From positions 391,001-455,000 of the forward strand of contig VCAZ01000208.1 of the NCBI GenBank assembly GCA_005784505.1: a stretch of 64,000 bases of DNA. The letters run 5' to 3'. The position numbers were made by a program, and so were the translations under genes. Each line of letters starts with the position of its first letter. The stretch's first letter is position 1. Below the pieces are notes generated by a model. The model was not told where the DNA came from and did not search any database. It was given only the letters and a program-made list of their open reading frames with translations. Below are positions 13,001 to 21,876 of the stretch, piece after piece. The stretch is from Bagarius yarrelli (Eukaryota > Chordata > Actinopteri > Siluriformes > Sisoridae).

Positions 13001-14677
13001 CTTCTGGAACAGTGATGCTGTGAGAACAGTCACCGGGAAGACTACCGAGTATTTATGAGCGCCGAGCCAGCAGCCACCCCTCAGGAGCACATAATTCCTC
13101 AAGGGCATTCTGGAAAATTCTATCAAAATTACTAACGAACCTCCAACTGGAATGCTGGCCAACCTGCATGCAGCACTGGACAACTTTGACCAAGTGAGAA
13201 CAAGAACACGGCTGATATTACATTTTTTTCGAATAAATACTGTCATCGATTATTTGCATACGTTTATGTGATTGATAACTGATATGCAAAACCAATATTT
13301 ATTTATTACATTATTATTTTAACACTTTCAATAATTTCATTTTACTTCGTCACTGCAAACAAACATTTGGTGTTAATAGGTTGTTTTTTTTGTGTGTGAG
13401 AGTGTAGGACATTCTGGACCAGTGTTCACGGGAGCAAGAGTTTAAGACCATCCTGTTCTCGTTGTGTTATTTTCACGCATGTGTCGCAGAGAGGAGGAAG
13501 TTTGGTCCTCAAGGCTGGAACCGCAAATATCCATTTAACACAGGAGACCTTACCATTTCAGTTAACGTGCTCTATAACTATCTGGAGGCCAACTCTCAGG
13601 TGTGTGTGTGTGTGTGTGTGTGTGCGTGCGATGTATTGAATGTAAATGTAAACCCTCTTTGCCAGAACAGTAGTGAAATATGTTATGTGTTAGGTGCCGT
13701 GGGAGGATCTGCGATATCTCTTCGGCGAGATCATGTATGGTGGACACATCACTGATGACTGGGACAGAAGACTGTGCAGAACGTATTTGGAGGAATACAT
13801 GCAGCCCAACCAGGTACACATCTCATCTGGAGAACTTCACAGAGTTTCCTGTAATGTTGTTAATGTGGATCCTGGACATTTCAATCCTGTTTATTTTTTT
13901 TAAATTCATGTTTGTGGTCATTTTTTTTAAATTAGTCTTTTCCAAAAAAATGTGTTTGCCCTACAGTTTGACAGGAAGTTGGCTCTAGCTCCTGGATTTG
14001 TTGTTCCCTCCAACCTGGATTATGATGGCTACCACAGCTTTATAGACGAGATGCTTCCCCACGAGAGCCCGGTGCATTATGGGCTTCATCCTAACGCTGA
14101 GATCGAGTTCCTGACCGTGACCTCCGACAACCTGTTCCACACTTTGCTCGAACTTCAGACCAGAGACTCGTCCATGTGTGAAGGAGCATCGCAGAGCACC
14201 GAGGAGAAGGTTCTATCAAGGGCAAGATTTTAGTCCTAGCTGACTAGCTGTTTGTTAGTCTGTCTGAAAATAAATGCTGTGGCTTTTTTGTTCTAGGTTA
14301 AGACAGTCTTGGATGACATCCTGGAAAAACTACCGGAGGACTACAACATGTCTGACCTCATGTCCAAAACGGCTGAGCGCACTCCCTACATTCTGGTGTG
14401 TTTCCAGGAGTGTGAGCGCATGAACATGTTGGTGAATGAAATACGGCGCTCACTAAAAGAGCTGGATCTGGGATTAAAGGTGTGTGTAAGTTTAATGTGT
14501 GTAAGTGCATTGTGAACCCATGATTGGATTACTGTATAAGTATATTGTGTGTGTGTGTTAGGGTGAGTTGGCGATATCTTCAGAGATGGAGCAGCTACAG
14601 ACAGCACTATTTTTCGATAATGTTCCCGACACTTGGACTCGACTCGCATACCCCTCTACCTACACACTGGCTCAGTG

Positions 14678-14720
<43 letters not shown>

Positions 14721-16013
14721 AGGGATTCTTTGCATTAATTAATGCAGATTATTAATGAAATATGGTAGCCAAAAATAAAATCCTGTGTGTAGAAATAATA
14801 GTTTATAATTCTATATTATGAATAATAATATTTTATTTTTTATTTGTGGAGGTACAATGATGTGTTGCTGCGCTGTCGAGAGCTGGATAGTTGGACACAG
14901 GATCTCTCACTGCCGAGTGTAGTCTGGCTCTCGGGTCTTTTCAACCCACAGTCTTTTCTAACAGGTGACTCTCAGCAACATGTCTGAGTCACACACTCAC
15001 CTTTCATCACACACTCACGCTGTGTAACCCGTGTGTTTTAGCTGTGATGCAGAGTTTGGCGCGGAAGAACGAGTGGCCACTCGATAAGATGACTATAACG
15101 GTGGACGTAACAAAGAAATTTAAGGAGGAGTTTAACCAGCCGGCCAGAGAGGGCGCTTATGTCTACGGGCTCTACATGGAAGGTTTGGCATACACAAACA
15201 AACAACCAATCAGAGCACAGACAGACTAAGACTGACCAATCACAAAGCAGATAGAAAAAAAAAACAGGACCGATAGAGAAACACTGTCCAAACACTGTCC
15301 AATCACAGGGCAGATAGACAAACAGTGTCCAATCACAAGGCAGATAGAAAAACACTGTCCAATCACAGGGCAGATAGACAAACAGTCTCCAATCACAAGG
15401 CAGATAGAAAAACATTGTCTTCTCACAGGACAGCTAGAGGAACACTGTCAAATAAGAGGACAGATAGAAAACACTGTCTAATCACTTGACAGACAAACAC
15501 TGTCTGCAGGTAAAAAATGTCCAATCAGGCCTAATTAGAGGCAACAGACACTTTAAAGCAACACTGGTATATGGACATATAGAGCAACGTTGTTCAGTCA
15601 CAGGTTAGATAATGTAATGGCGTCCAATCACAGGACAGATACAGCAAAACTAAACCAACTGTAAGTTGAAAAGTGCTGAATTAGTTATGAATAATATGAA
15701 GTTATGGCTGGAATTTGTCACTGTGTCTGTTTGTGTTTCTGCAATGCTGTTACACCGAATCCCAGGTGCACGCTGGGATATCCAAAACGGGACAATCGCA
15801 GAGGCACGGGTTAAAGAACTCACTCCCAGCATGCCTGTAATCGCGGTGCGCGCCGTCCCGAACGACCGACAGGAAACACGCAACATCTACGAGTGTCCCG
15901 TCTACAAGACCAAACTGAGAGCAAACACCTTCGTCTGGACATTTAACCTCAAAAGCAGAGAGAGACCAGCCAAGTGGGTGCTGGCAGGCGTAGCACTGCT
16001 GCTGAGCGTCTGA
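1..16013 (+). CDS. Axonemal dynein heavy chain, 3' half (DNAH9/11/17-type), 43 exons
   Basis: Dynein heavy chains are the ATP-driven motors of ciliary and flagellar outer arms. The part in the window runs from mid-AAA2 to the C-terminus, about 2,298 of the usual 4,500 or so residues. Exons: 1-41, 139-266, 358-506, 838-988, 1097-1228, 1326-1499, 2156-2360, 2448-2613, 2709-2811, 2962-3201, 3550-3711, 3823-4016, 4430-4592, 4676-4799, 4896-5036, 5116-5277, 5364-5597, 5788-5934, 6014-6127, 6232-6375, 6460-6642, 6994-7095, 7586-7720, 7885-8058, 8157-8392, 8477-8599, 9418-9622, 9709-9873, 10051-10191, 11111-11281, 11398-11520, 12005-12198, 12279-12427, 12521-12648, 12958-13193, 13408-13599, 13694-13813, 13967-14209, 14297-14479, 14562-14677, 14852-14964, 15042-15182, 15766-16013. 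All junctions are GT-AG and in phase except for lesions in exons 15 and 35. Phrases such as CTAIDWFH, HWVILQN and WVLAGVALLL place it in the DNAH9/11/17 clade; I cannot separate the three paralogues. Confidence 0.95.
593..770 (+). repeat. tRNA-like SINE copy (dynein intron 3)
   Basis: Contains GTGGTTAAGGTGTTGGACTG and the core CTGGGCCCCTGAGCAAGG; the tail is AT-rich. Moderately diverged. Confidence 0.75.
2156..4016 (+). CDS. Dynein segment: AAA3 module (exons 7-12)
   Basis: Exon 7 encodes the AAA3 Walker A loop GNAGVGKT after KPVMLV. The lysine and hydroxyl residue needed for nucleotide binding are kept, although relatives more often read GTAGTGKS. Exon 8 has the Walker B-like LIYFIDDLNMP and the invariant DAYGTVQPHTL. 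Exon 9 has the sensor-I-side CMNPTAGSF. Exons 10-12 encode FHYIFNLRDISNIFQ and the helical domain leading to AAA4 (CSRVYSDKL, HFAHGVGEPRY). Phases are consistent throughout. AAA3 is a regulatory nucleotide site in dyneins generally; that role is family knowledge, not read from this sequence. Confidence 0.93.
4029..4300. repeat. (CATC)n / (CTAT)n field in dynein intron 12
   Basis: Tandem CATC units at 4031-4130 grade into CTAT- and TTAT-rich sequence. Overlapping frames with SIHPSIHPS repeats are artefacts. Confidence 0.9.
4430..5277 (+). CDS. Dynein segment: AAA4 module (exons 13-16), with one frameshift
   Basis: Exon 13 contains the AAA4 Walker A GVGGSGKQSLCRLAAF and the following LEVFQITLRKGYGI. 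Exon 14 has the Walker B stretch TVFLHTDAQIPDERFLVLINDMLASG. Exon 15 continues with DIPDLFTEEEMD and then breaks: after DTRE the expected (Asn/Ser)-Cys-Trp is out of frame by two missing bases near 4991-4995. The correct frame resumes as CWNFFIERIRRQLK. Exon 16 encodes VVLCFSPVG, RARKFPALVNCTAIDWFHPWP and is intact. The exon 15 donor (GTCAAA) is weak. Apart from the two-base loss, the module looks like a functional AAA4. Confidence 0.9.
4987..5036 (+). other. Frameshift in dynein exon 15 (two bases missing)
   Basis: The frame used up to DTRE (ending near 4993) runs on as LLELFYRTYTQTAK, which matches nothing in the family. Reading from 4995 two bases out of frame gives CWNFFIERIRRQLK, which is the expected continuation and joins exon 16 in phase 0. 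The exon is 141 bases; 143 would keep phase. So two bases are missing around GAG-CTGCTGG. Confidence 0.85.
5364..7720 (+). CDS. Dynein segment: stalk coiled coil and microtubule-binding domain (exons 17-23)
   Basis: Exons 17-19 encode the ascending stalk helix: SISEFISYAHTSVNE, YTTPKSFLEF, then heptad-rich MERLENGLQKL, VEDLKAKLALQEVEL and AEPALQAANAALNTLN. Exons 20-21 carry the microtubule-binding tip (LAPSGRIPKDRSWKVAK, FNPEFVRLKSSAAAGLCAWVINI). Exons 22-23 form the descending helix (FCEVETKR, then CQEEVNRTNKTIQLANRLVKGL). This stalk lets the motor touch the B-tubule while hydrolysis happens in the ring. All exons are in phase. Exon 17 is preceded by a poor acceptor (TTGAAG) with almost no pyrimidine tract, but the protein continues perfectly across it. 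Introns here hold (CA)n, (CTTT)n and (AT)n arrays. Confidence 0.93.
7131..7560. repeat. Pyrimidine-rich (CTTT)n and (AT)n tracts in dynein intron 22
   Basis: 7131-7320 is a CT-rich stretch ending in (CTTT)n; 7470-7550 is a nearly perfect (AT)n run. Confidence 0.9.
7885..10191 (+). CDS. Dynein segment: AAA5 and buttress coiled coil (exons 24-29)
   Basis: Exon 24 opens with SENVRWAHSV and LCGDVLLTAAFISYAG, the start of AAA5. Exon 25 has WNNEGLPGDKMSTQNATIL and CERWPLLIDPQLQGIKWL, a signature of axonemal heavy chains. Exons 26-27 continue with IENLEETIDP, IKKGRYIKVGDKE, ILHTKMANPHYKPE and NFTVTRDGLEDQLL. Exons 28-29 encode a heptad-rich stretch (KQLEDELLTRLSAAENNFLG, TKHTAAEIEMKVLEAK) that in known dynein structures forms the buttress contacting the stalk base. 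Exon 29 ends in HPMYQF-like INPMYQFSLK. No lesions were found. The intron before exon 27 (8600-9417) carries a SINE and a small hAT-like fragment. Confidence 0.93.
8932..9035. mobile_element. Fragment related to the 34.1 kb element
   Basis: AGGGCTCTAATT at the left and TATTGATATTTTTACACAGCCCT at the right (read in parts) resemble the ends of 34138-34470. About 100 bases, in dynein intron 26. Confidence 0.4.
9172..9356 (+). repeat. SINE copy (dynein intron 26)
   Basis: Has GTGGGTTCAATTCCCAGCAC (B-box-like), the GGGCCCCTAAGCAAGG core, an internal A15 run and a CATCTGCCAAATG tail shared with the other copies. Confidence 0.75.
9998..10048. repeat. (GT)n array abutting dynein exon 29
   Basis: A pure GT run directly precedes the CAG acceptor of exon 29 and so serves as its polypyrimidine region. 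Similar GT/CA runs lie at 6826-6862, 7729-7768, 13600-13626 and 14680-14718. Confidence 0.9.
11111..13193 (+). CDS. Dynein segment: AAA6 module (exons 30-35), exon 35 damaged
   Basis: Exons 30-32 encode FDVVFRKAVQNAEM, GLFERDKLTF, MRELDFLLRF and the block FRGLDRDIEGSPKRWKKVVE. Exon 32 ends in LRPDRMTYALR. Exons 33-34 hold the AAA6 core: NFVEEKLG, FFILSPGVDPLKDVE, LGFTIDLGKL, VSLGQGQEAVAEEA and HWVILQ. The intron between exons 33 and 34 is only 93 bases. Exon 35 starts NVHLVAKWLGALEK, then shifts frame at 13000, meets an in-frame TGA at 13013-13015, and shifts again near 13103-13105. The remaining protein (DYRVFMSAEP, THE-like PQEHIIPQG, ILENSIKITNEPPTGM) is clear in the successive frames. Intron 29 (10192-11110) and intron 31 (11521-12004) have no other gene. 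Confidence 0.9.
12997..13106 (+). other. Cluster of lesions in dynein exon 35
   Basis: Three lesions lie within about 110 bases. An extra A in the AAAA run at 12997-13000 shifts the frame. In the resumed frame LLEQ is followed directly by TGA (13013-13015) before CCENSHREDYRVF. A GGG run at 13103-13105 has one G too many between PQ and GILENS. The original frame would stop at TGA 13021-13023. Exon length is 236 bases, which is not compatible with its phase 0 to phase 0 borders. Confidence 0.85.
13408..16013 (+). CDS. Dynein segment: C-terminal domain and stop (exons 36-43)
   Basis: Eight exons give the C-terminal domain that sits on the motor ring. Recognisable blocks in order: FHACVAERRKFGPQGWNR, PFNTGDLTISVNVLYNYLEA, LRYLFGEIMYGGHITDDWDR, LDYDGYHSFIDEMLP, YGLHPNAEIEFLTVTSDNLF, QECERMNMLVNEIRRSLKEL, PQSFLTAVMQSLARKNEWPL, REGAYVYGLYMEG and TFVWTFNLK. 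The protein ends KWVLAGVALLLSV with TGA at 16011-16013; relatives end ALLLQV or ALLLEA, so the end is full length. All exons are in phase and undamaged, even though they lie downstream of the exon 35 lesions. The last intron (15183-15765) contains a 30-bp minisatellite. Confidence 0.94.
15190..15530. repeat. 30-bp minisatellite in last dynein intron
   Basis: About eight to ten tandem units of roughly 30 bases built on CCAATCACAGGGCAGATAGA. Neighbouring units alternate between two types (GGGCAGATAGACAAACAGT and AGGCAGATAGAAAAACACT), giving a 60-base higher-order period in 15298-15415. Degenerate units continue to about 15640. Confidence 0.85.
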
Positions 16014-17191
16014 GGTAAGAGGCATCACGCAGCGCTGACGCCTCGTCTTTAAAGAGACATGACACAACCACGGCACGTTTCGATGCATTTTGTATTTTAT
16101 TTGTTTAAATATTTGTGTCTTTTATCAACTCTGGTTATATTCCCAATATACAGTGTAATATTTAATACAGAACAATATACTGCTCATATCCAAGGAAAAA
16201 GAGAAGGTTCTAACCTGACTGTGTGTTCTCCGCTGTAGAAAATACACTGGCAAACGTTTAAAAATGCATTAAAAACAATTTCGTGTCAACAGCACTACAT
16301 TTTAAAAAGTGATGCTGTACAGAAAGGTTTTGTGCAAAAAGTCGCAAAATTGTATAGCAGTCGCACTCGCAGTCTAACCTCTGATCCAGGATCAGGTTCG
16401 GGCACAAACAGCCGAGAGCTGAGAGACCAGCACTCATGTTTGAATATACAGCAGTGTTTCCACTGGACGCTTATAAGATCCTGAAGATAAGCTGTGTTTA
16501 CCAGTGCTGCAAAAAAATTAGCAACGATTTTTGTCTGTTTTTTATTTTTGTTCACATTTTTTTTGTAATGACACCTTTTACAGATTTGTCAGTTGATATG
16601 GGGGTGGGGTGGGGTGTCTGACTCAGATTCCTAAAGACTGACGACATGAAATGTCTTAAGAATAATTGTGATAAATGGAGCTAGTTGTTGTTATTACTAT
16701 ACTATGATGATGTAATTACATGTCCATGCAGCTCAAATATCAGACGTTATAAATGTAAGATTCTGGGGATGTTTAAGGCTGCTTTTACACTTGGCTAAAA
16801 AAAGTACGATTGCCTGAGAGACAAAGTTTTAGGCTGTGTCTGAAATCTCACACTTTTCTGCTGTATAGTATGCTAAAAAGATTATAGGGGGGCAGAAAAA
16901 CTTCGATTTAATGGTCCGGGAACCAACAGACATTAAATTTAATGGACAAAATCGGCAGATGGATAGTGACCAAATGGAATACCAAGACGTCCACGTGTAA
17001 CAAACAAACCCATTAGTTCCAGAATTGACCAATGTTGTACCGATGCTGTTTAGTCACGTGCGTAGCAGTTGATGTATATATTGCACACTTATGTATGCAG
17101 ATAGTGTGTATGGTATATACAGTACTGTACTGTATGTACTGTGTGTTTTTAGGCCACGAAAAAACCCAATGATTTAAATTAAAAGACAGTC

Positions 17192-17208
17192 GGATTTAAC
17201 AGACAACC

Positions 17209-17282
<74 letters not shown>

Positions 17283-17350
17283 TTCCCCCCCCCCCCCCCC
17301 CCCCCCCCGCCCCCCCCCCCCCCCCCCCCCCCCCCCACCCCCCCCACCAC

Positions 17351-17387
<37 letters not shown>

Positions 17388-17399
17388 TCCGTTAAATCC
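17192..17399. repeat. Poly-C tract (176 bases) flanked by an inverted repeat
   Basis: 17211-17386 is almost pure C, broken only by TT at 17283, G at 17309 and a few A between 17337 and 17351. Arms GGATTTAACAGAC (17192-17204) and GTCCGTTAAATCC (17387-17399) are inverted copies with one mismatch. Confidence 0.9.
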
Positions 17400-18275
17400 A
17401 AGTTTTTCCGGTATATCCGAATAAATAGTATCCGAAATACAGTAAATAAAAAGTACTCATACGATGGACATTTTACTATTTCATAAGTTCGAGGGAGAAA
17501 GAACTCATCCTAGTCTAAAAATTGTGTGCTTTAAATTTGCATAATATATAAAACATAATGTTTTTTTTTAACAGTCAGAAAGTTTGCTAAATTAATTTTA
17601 TGTAATATTTTTTATAAGTGTGCATAAGGTGTACAATGTGTGTGACGTTCATCCAGCTAGAATAGTTAATAAGCTAAAATTGTGATAGAAAAAAAAAATC
17701 CAAGTGTAAAGCAGAGCCTTATTTCACCCTAAACACGACATCGTTTTTAAAAGCTCTTAAAATCTTAGTCACCAAAGCAGCTACAGTGTTTTGTTCCATG
17801 GACGGAAATGTTATAACCCTTTTTAATAATAATCTACCTTCTACACTGTGTCTAAAGTTCTACTCTATTGTGGCTGATCCCTGTTAAAACATGCATATGA
17901 GTGTACGCTGAAACCCCCTGGAAGACTGTTTTCAGTGCAGTGTGGAACACGTCACACTCTTTACTTACACACTGAGGAGATTAGAATAGACCACAGAGAC
18001 GTCACATGCAGGTCCGTTGCAGGTCTACATACGGTATTTAATGTATTATGTATAAATTTGGAGACTTGTTGGATGCTGTATGTTGTTAGGTGAATAGACA
18101 TGCAGGACAGATTTAGGATAAAAATAGCATCATTAGGTCCACTATGAGTTCTATTAGTTCAGGGTCTGGATGTGATTCACTAGGAGGCACTATTGCATCA
18201 TGATCTCCAAATTGCAGAGCTTATTTCAGATTATTATTCAGGAATTAATGTTGCGCTGTCAGATGCTGAAAGTAA

Positions 18276-18420
18276 TGGGAGCTCAGTGGTTAAGGATGAT
18301 CATGGTTTTAAATCCCAGGACCATGAAGCTGCCAGTGCCGGGCCCCTGAGCAAGGCCCTTAACCCTAAACTGCTCAGATAGTAAAAAGTAAAATAAAACG
18401 TACAATAAATATAAGTTTCT
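18276..18420 (+). repeat. SINE copy between dynein and kcnh7
   Basis: Shares CAGTGGTTAAGG and GGGCCCCTGAGCAAGGCCCT with the other copies. An ORF of 62 codons overlapping it is a repeat by-product. Confidence 0.75.
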
Positions 18421-19090
18421 GTGTTTCTAATTAAAGTTCATTACTGGGGGAAAAATAAATCTTTATGTTTAACAAACATTTGGTGTGATTTTCCACGTGT
18501 CTTTAGGCAAAAAATGATCGCACTTATAAACACAGTAACAGAACAAGCAGTACAGAAATTATATAGAAATTATAGTAACTCGGGTTGACATTAAGCTTAA
18601 AAGGTGATAAATTAACACAAATAAATAATAAAACATCATCATTGCACACATGATCACATACACAACCAGATTCAGCACAGAGACGAGATGCTGAGTTTAC
18701 AGCGAGGAAACAGGGACGTTAATAAAGAAGGAAAAGGGGCAAAGGGGAATCCTGTTTACTGTATGGTGCACTGATTTCTTGGGGGAACTCCAGGGCACAC
18801 TTTCAATCTCACAGTACACCTTAATGGGTAATAAATATAAACTATATAATGTAATCTAGCATTTAAGAAATCCACTGAAGTGTTTGGTTTAATTGGAATG
18901 AATACAGTGCCGTTCCTAATCGTGTCACATCTTACAACACTGGGCCGCAGTTATAAAGATTAAAAGTAAATGTTTTTACCCTTAATCGGTAGGACAGTGT
19001 GTATAGTGTGTGTGTCTGTGTGTAGGGGAGTGGACAAATCAAGTCTATTAGCAACTGTGTGTGTTTCCTTCTAACATGTTTTTTTTGACT

Positions 19091-19126
19091 GTTAGGAGTT
19101 TAGCACGTAAAGGCTAAACTCCTAAC
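19091..19126 (-). other. Perfect 14-bp hairpin in the kcnh7 3' flank
   Basis: GTTAGGAGTTTAGC (19091-19104) pairs fully with GCTAAACTCCTAAC (19113-19126) around an 8-base loop, 540 bases past the kcnh7 stop. Confidence 0.8.
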
Positions 19127-19668
19127 CACAAACTTTTGGACTTTTGGAGCAACCTTGGACCGGTAGGATGTGCTGGATCGTGTCTAGATTTTTGGCGCTG
19201 CAGTAAAGGGTATCTGTTTTAGTTCCAGTGGGGGGGGGGGTCTTGATTCTTTAGGACTCTGTCCAACAGCCTGCTTCTAAATTCTAAGGAGTGTATTATA
19301 TAAAAACAGACCATTTTTCTAATTGGAGGGAAAAACCTAAAAAGCCTAAAGTCATGTGATACACAGCATGATTCCTTCCTTTTTTTTTAATTAAAACATG
19401 CGACAATAAAAACACCACATTCTCCCAGCATGCAGCTCTTCTGTTGCTACAGTTGCATGTCCAGCAGGGCTGAAGAAATACATTCAAAGTTATTTTTTTC
19501 TACATATCTGTGTACTGGAGTCAGAAAGCCAAACGGTTTGGAAGATAATTAAACATATATTATACCTTTGCATACCGAATGTTTCATTTTTTCCTCTTCC
19601 TCTTTCACACACTGTCGCTCCACCCTGAGTCTAGCGTGCACCGGTTTCCAGCGCTGGTTAATGCCAGT

Positions 19669-21506
19669 TTAATAATGCTGGTTACCTGGAAGCCCCGGGT
19701 CAGAGGAGAGTCGGTGGAGACCCGGCATTGTGCTCGTGTGAGGAGACGAATCGGGCAGGGACGTCTGTCTGTTCGACAGATGAAAAGCCCTGGAACCAGG
19801 GCGCTCGTTTTGCGTTGTTGGTCTTAGCTCCGCCCCCCACTCTAAGTCATTAATCCTGCTGGCATCAGAGGTCGTCTCCTTGGTAGTGGGAAGTGCGCAG
19901 TCTTTGGCTTTGTCTCTCTCACCAGGCGTCTCGAAATCAGGACTCTGTGAAAACCAGTAAAACAGCGCATGTCTTATTTAGGACTTTTCCATGGGCCTAA
20001 TGGGAGTGTGTTTATTCAAAAACAGATAACAATCTCCACTGGGGCAAAGAGGTGGTGTTTAGTGTAATGCTGTGTGTGTGTGTGTGTGTGTGTGTTACCC
20101 GTGTGTGTACAGCAGTACCAGGCTGCACTCTGATGGCTGGTTTGTGATATTCAGGGCTGGAGGCTACAGTGCTGTAGGCTGGAGGCCCCAGGACGCTCTG
20201 TCTCTGCAGCATCTGCAGAATGGCCTGAATGTCAGACGTCATCTGGACCTCTAATCTACACACACACACACACACGCACACAAAAATGTTTTATCAATCC
20301 AAACGTGAGGATTGTAAAAGTGCTGCCTGGAGCACAAAAAACAAAAAATAACAAAATCTAATATGTTATTAATAATAATAATAATACTTTTCGGAGTTTG
20401 ATATGGAGGAGGCCGATTTTGTTAATAAAGAGTAGCACGATTCTGCAACATGTGGAACACATCTAATCTAAAACTAAATACACCTCATTTTTTCCCCCTC
20501 AAAATAAGTTAGTTCCATGTGTGAGCACTGGGAGGCAGCAATCACAAACGAGTTTCCTAACCCACAACCGTAAGCCATTTTTTCACCTGTTCAGGTGTTC
20601 CTGCAGCAAGTCCAGCCTTTGCTCCATTTCCCCGAATGTTATATCACTGTCGCAGTCAACTCCGCCCTCTCGGTCCTGAGATTGTGCCGAGTCATCCATG
20701 TTCCCACAAGGACATTCGTCAGCACACACATCTGGGGACAGACGCAGACTCAAGACTATTAATTACCACCAACAGCGAATAGGCAGAGTACACTCCATAA
20801 AGGAATAATATAATTACGACATACACAGTTAGAGCACGATCATTAACTAGACGCATGGAAAATGCAGACACACACACACACACACACACAAAACCTTATG
20901 CACATGTGTATAAAACACAAAACACAAGGGCCTGTCCTGAACAGATACTCTCTTCCTTTAAAGTAATATTTCTCTGACTGCAGCAAAGCTCTCTACTGCA
21001 AAAAGAGAGAAAGCTTCCTGTGGGGAGTATAACTACGTGTGTGTGTGTGTGTGTGTGTGCAGCTGCTCAGACAGACAGCTCTGAGTGATAATAACGGTGT
21101 TCAGCTCTTCAGGAACTCGGCAGTCAGACACTCATGTTTAAAAGTGCGCCGTGTATCTAACGCCTCCAAAAAGCCTTGGAAATTTTCCTAATAGTCACAT
21201 AACGAGCACTTGCACACTGACGCGTTATTATTAGTTCCTTGTTCCTTTTAAAAGTATTGGCACCCTGCATAAAATAGTGTATATAGTGTTTAAAAAATAC
21301 ATTGCAAAGTGCTGAAACCAGGTCAGACCACTAATGGCCCAATCTGTCGGATTTACATATATATATATTTTGTATATTAATTTTTAGATACTGTATCTTC
21401 TACAGGGTGCCAATACATTTGCACAATTATTTTCGATGAAAATAAAGGTTAACATTATGTGCAGATTGACAGACTTTGGCCGTTCTCTTCAATAATTATG
21501 AAGTTG

Positions 21507-21544
<38 letters not shown>

Positions 21545-21845
21545 ACCTTTATAAAGCATTACACAGTCTCTAGCATGTGTGTCTGAGAGCACATTCAGGG
21601 TGAGAGGGAGGGAGGGGCTGAGCAGTCCCAAGTTTCTTTTTTCCTCTTCCTCATCTGCCTCTTCCTCACTTTTCTTCTTCTCCTCCTCTCCTCCCTGCAG
21701 CGCGTCGGTGTCTCTCTCTCTTTCTGTCTCTGGCGCTCTGTGACCACTCAGAGTCCCTGTAGAAAAACAGAGCAGAGAGAGGAAAATGAAGTATGTCAGA
21801 TGAGAGAGAGAGATGGAGAGAAAGAAAGGGGAAAGAGTGTGCAAC

Positions 21846-21876
<31 letters not shown>

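Larger units (their letters stand above)
16014..19668. other. Intergenic region between convergent dynein and kcnh7 stop codons
   Basis: No coding region is supported here. It must hold the 3' UTRs of both genes. Possible poly(A) signals for the dynein transcript are ATTAAA at 16268-16273 and AATAAA at 17420-17425; neither is proven. I found no canonical AATAAA on the minus strand near the kcnh7 stop. The interval also holds the poly-C tract, one SINE copy and a 14-bp hairpin, all listed separately. The rest is AT-rich unique-looking sequence. Confidence 0.7.

Noticed and set aside
12893..13246. 117-codon minus-strand frame across dynein exon 35
   Set aside because: Shadow of the dynein exon; the plus strand shows clear family similarity in shifted frames.
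15038..15426. Minus-strand frame with YLPCDWT repeats, looking like a repeat protein
   Set aside because: Translation of the 30-bp minisatellite; it runs antisense through dynein exon 42 and the intron.
1..16013. Calling the dynein gene a pseudogene
   Set aside because: Only two of 43 exons are damaged, mostly at homopolymers, and kcnh7 shows the same kind of lesion, so sequence error is a fair alternative.
17174..17401. Polyglycine frame on the minus strand
   Set aside because: It is the poly-C tract read in translation.
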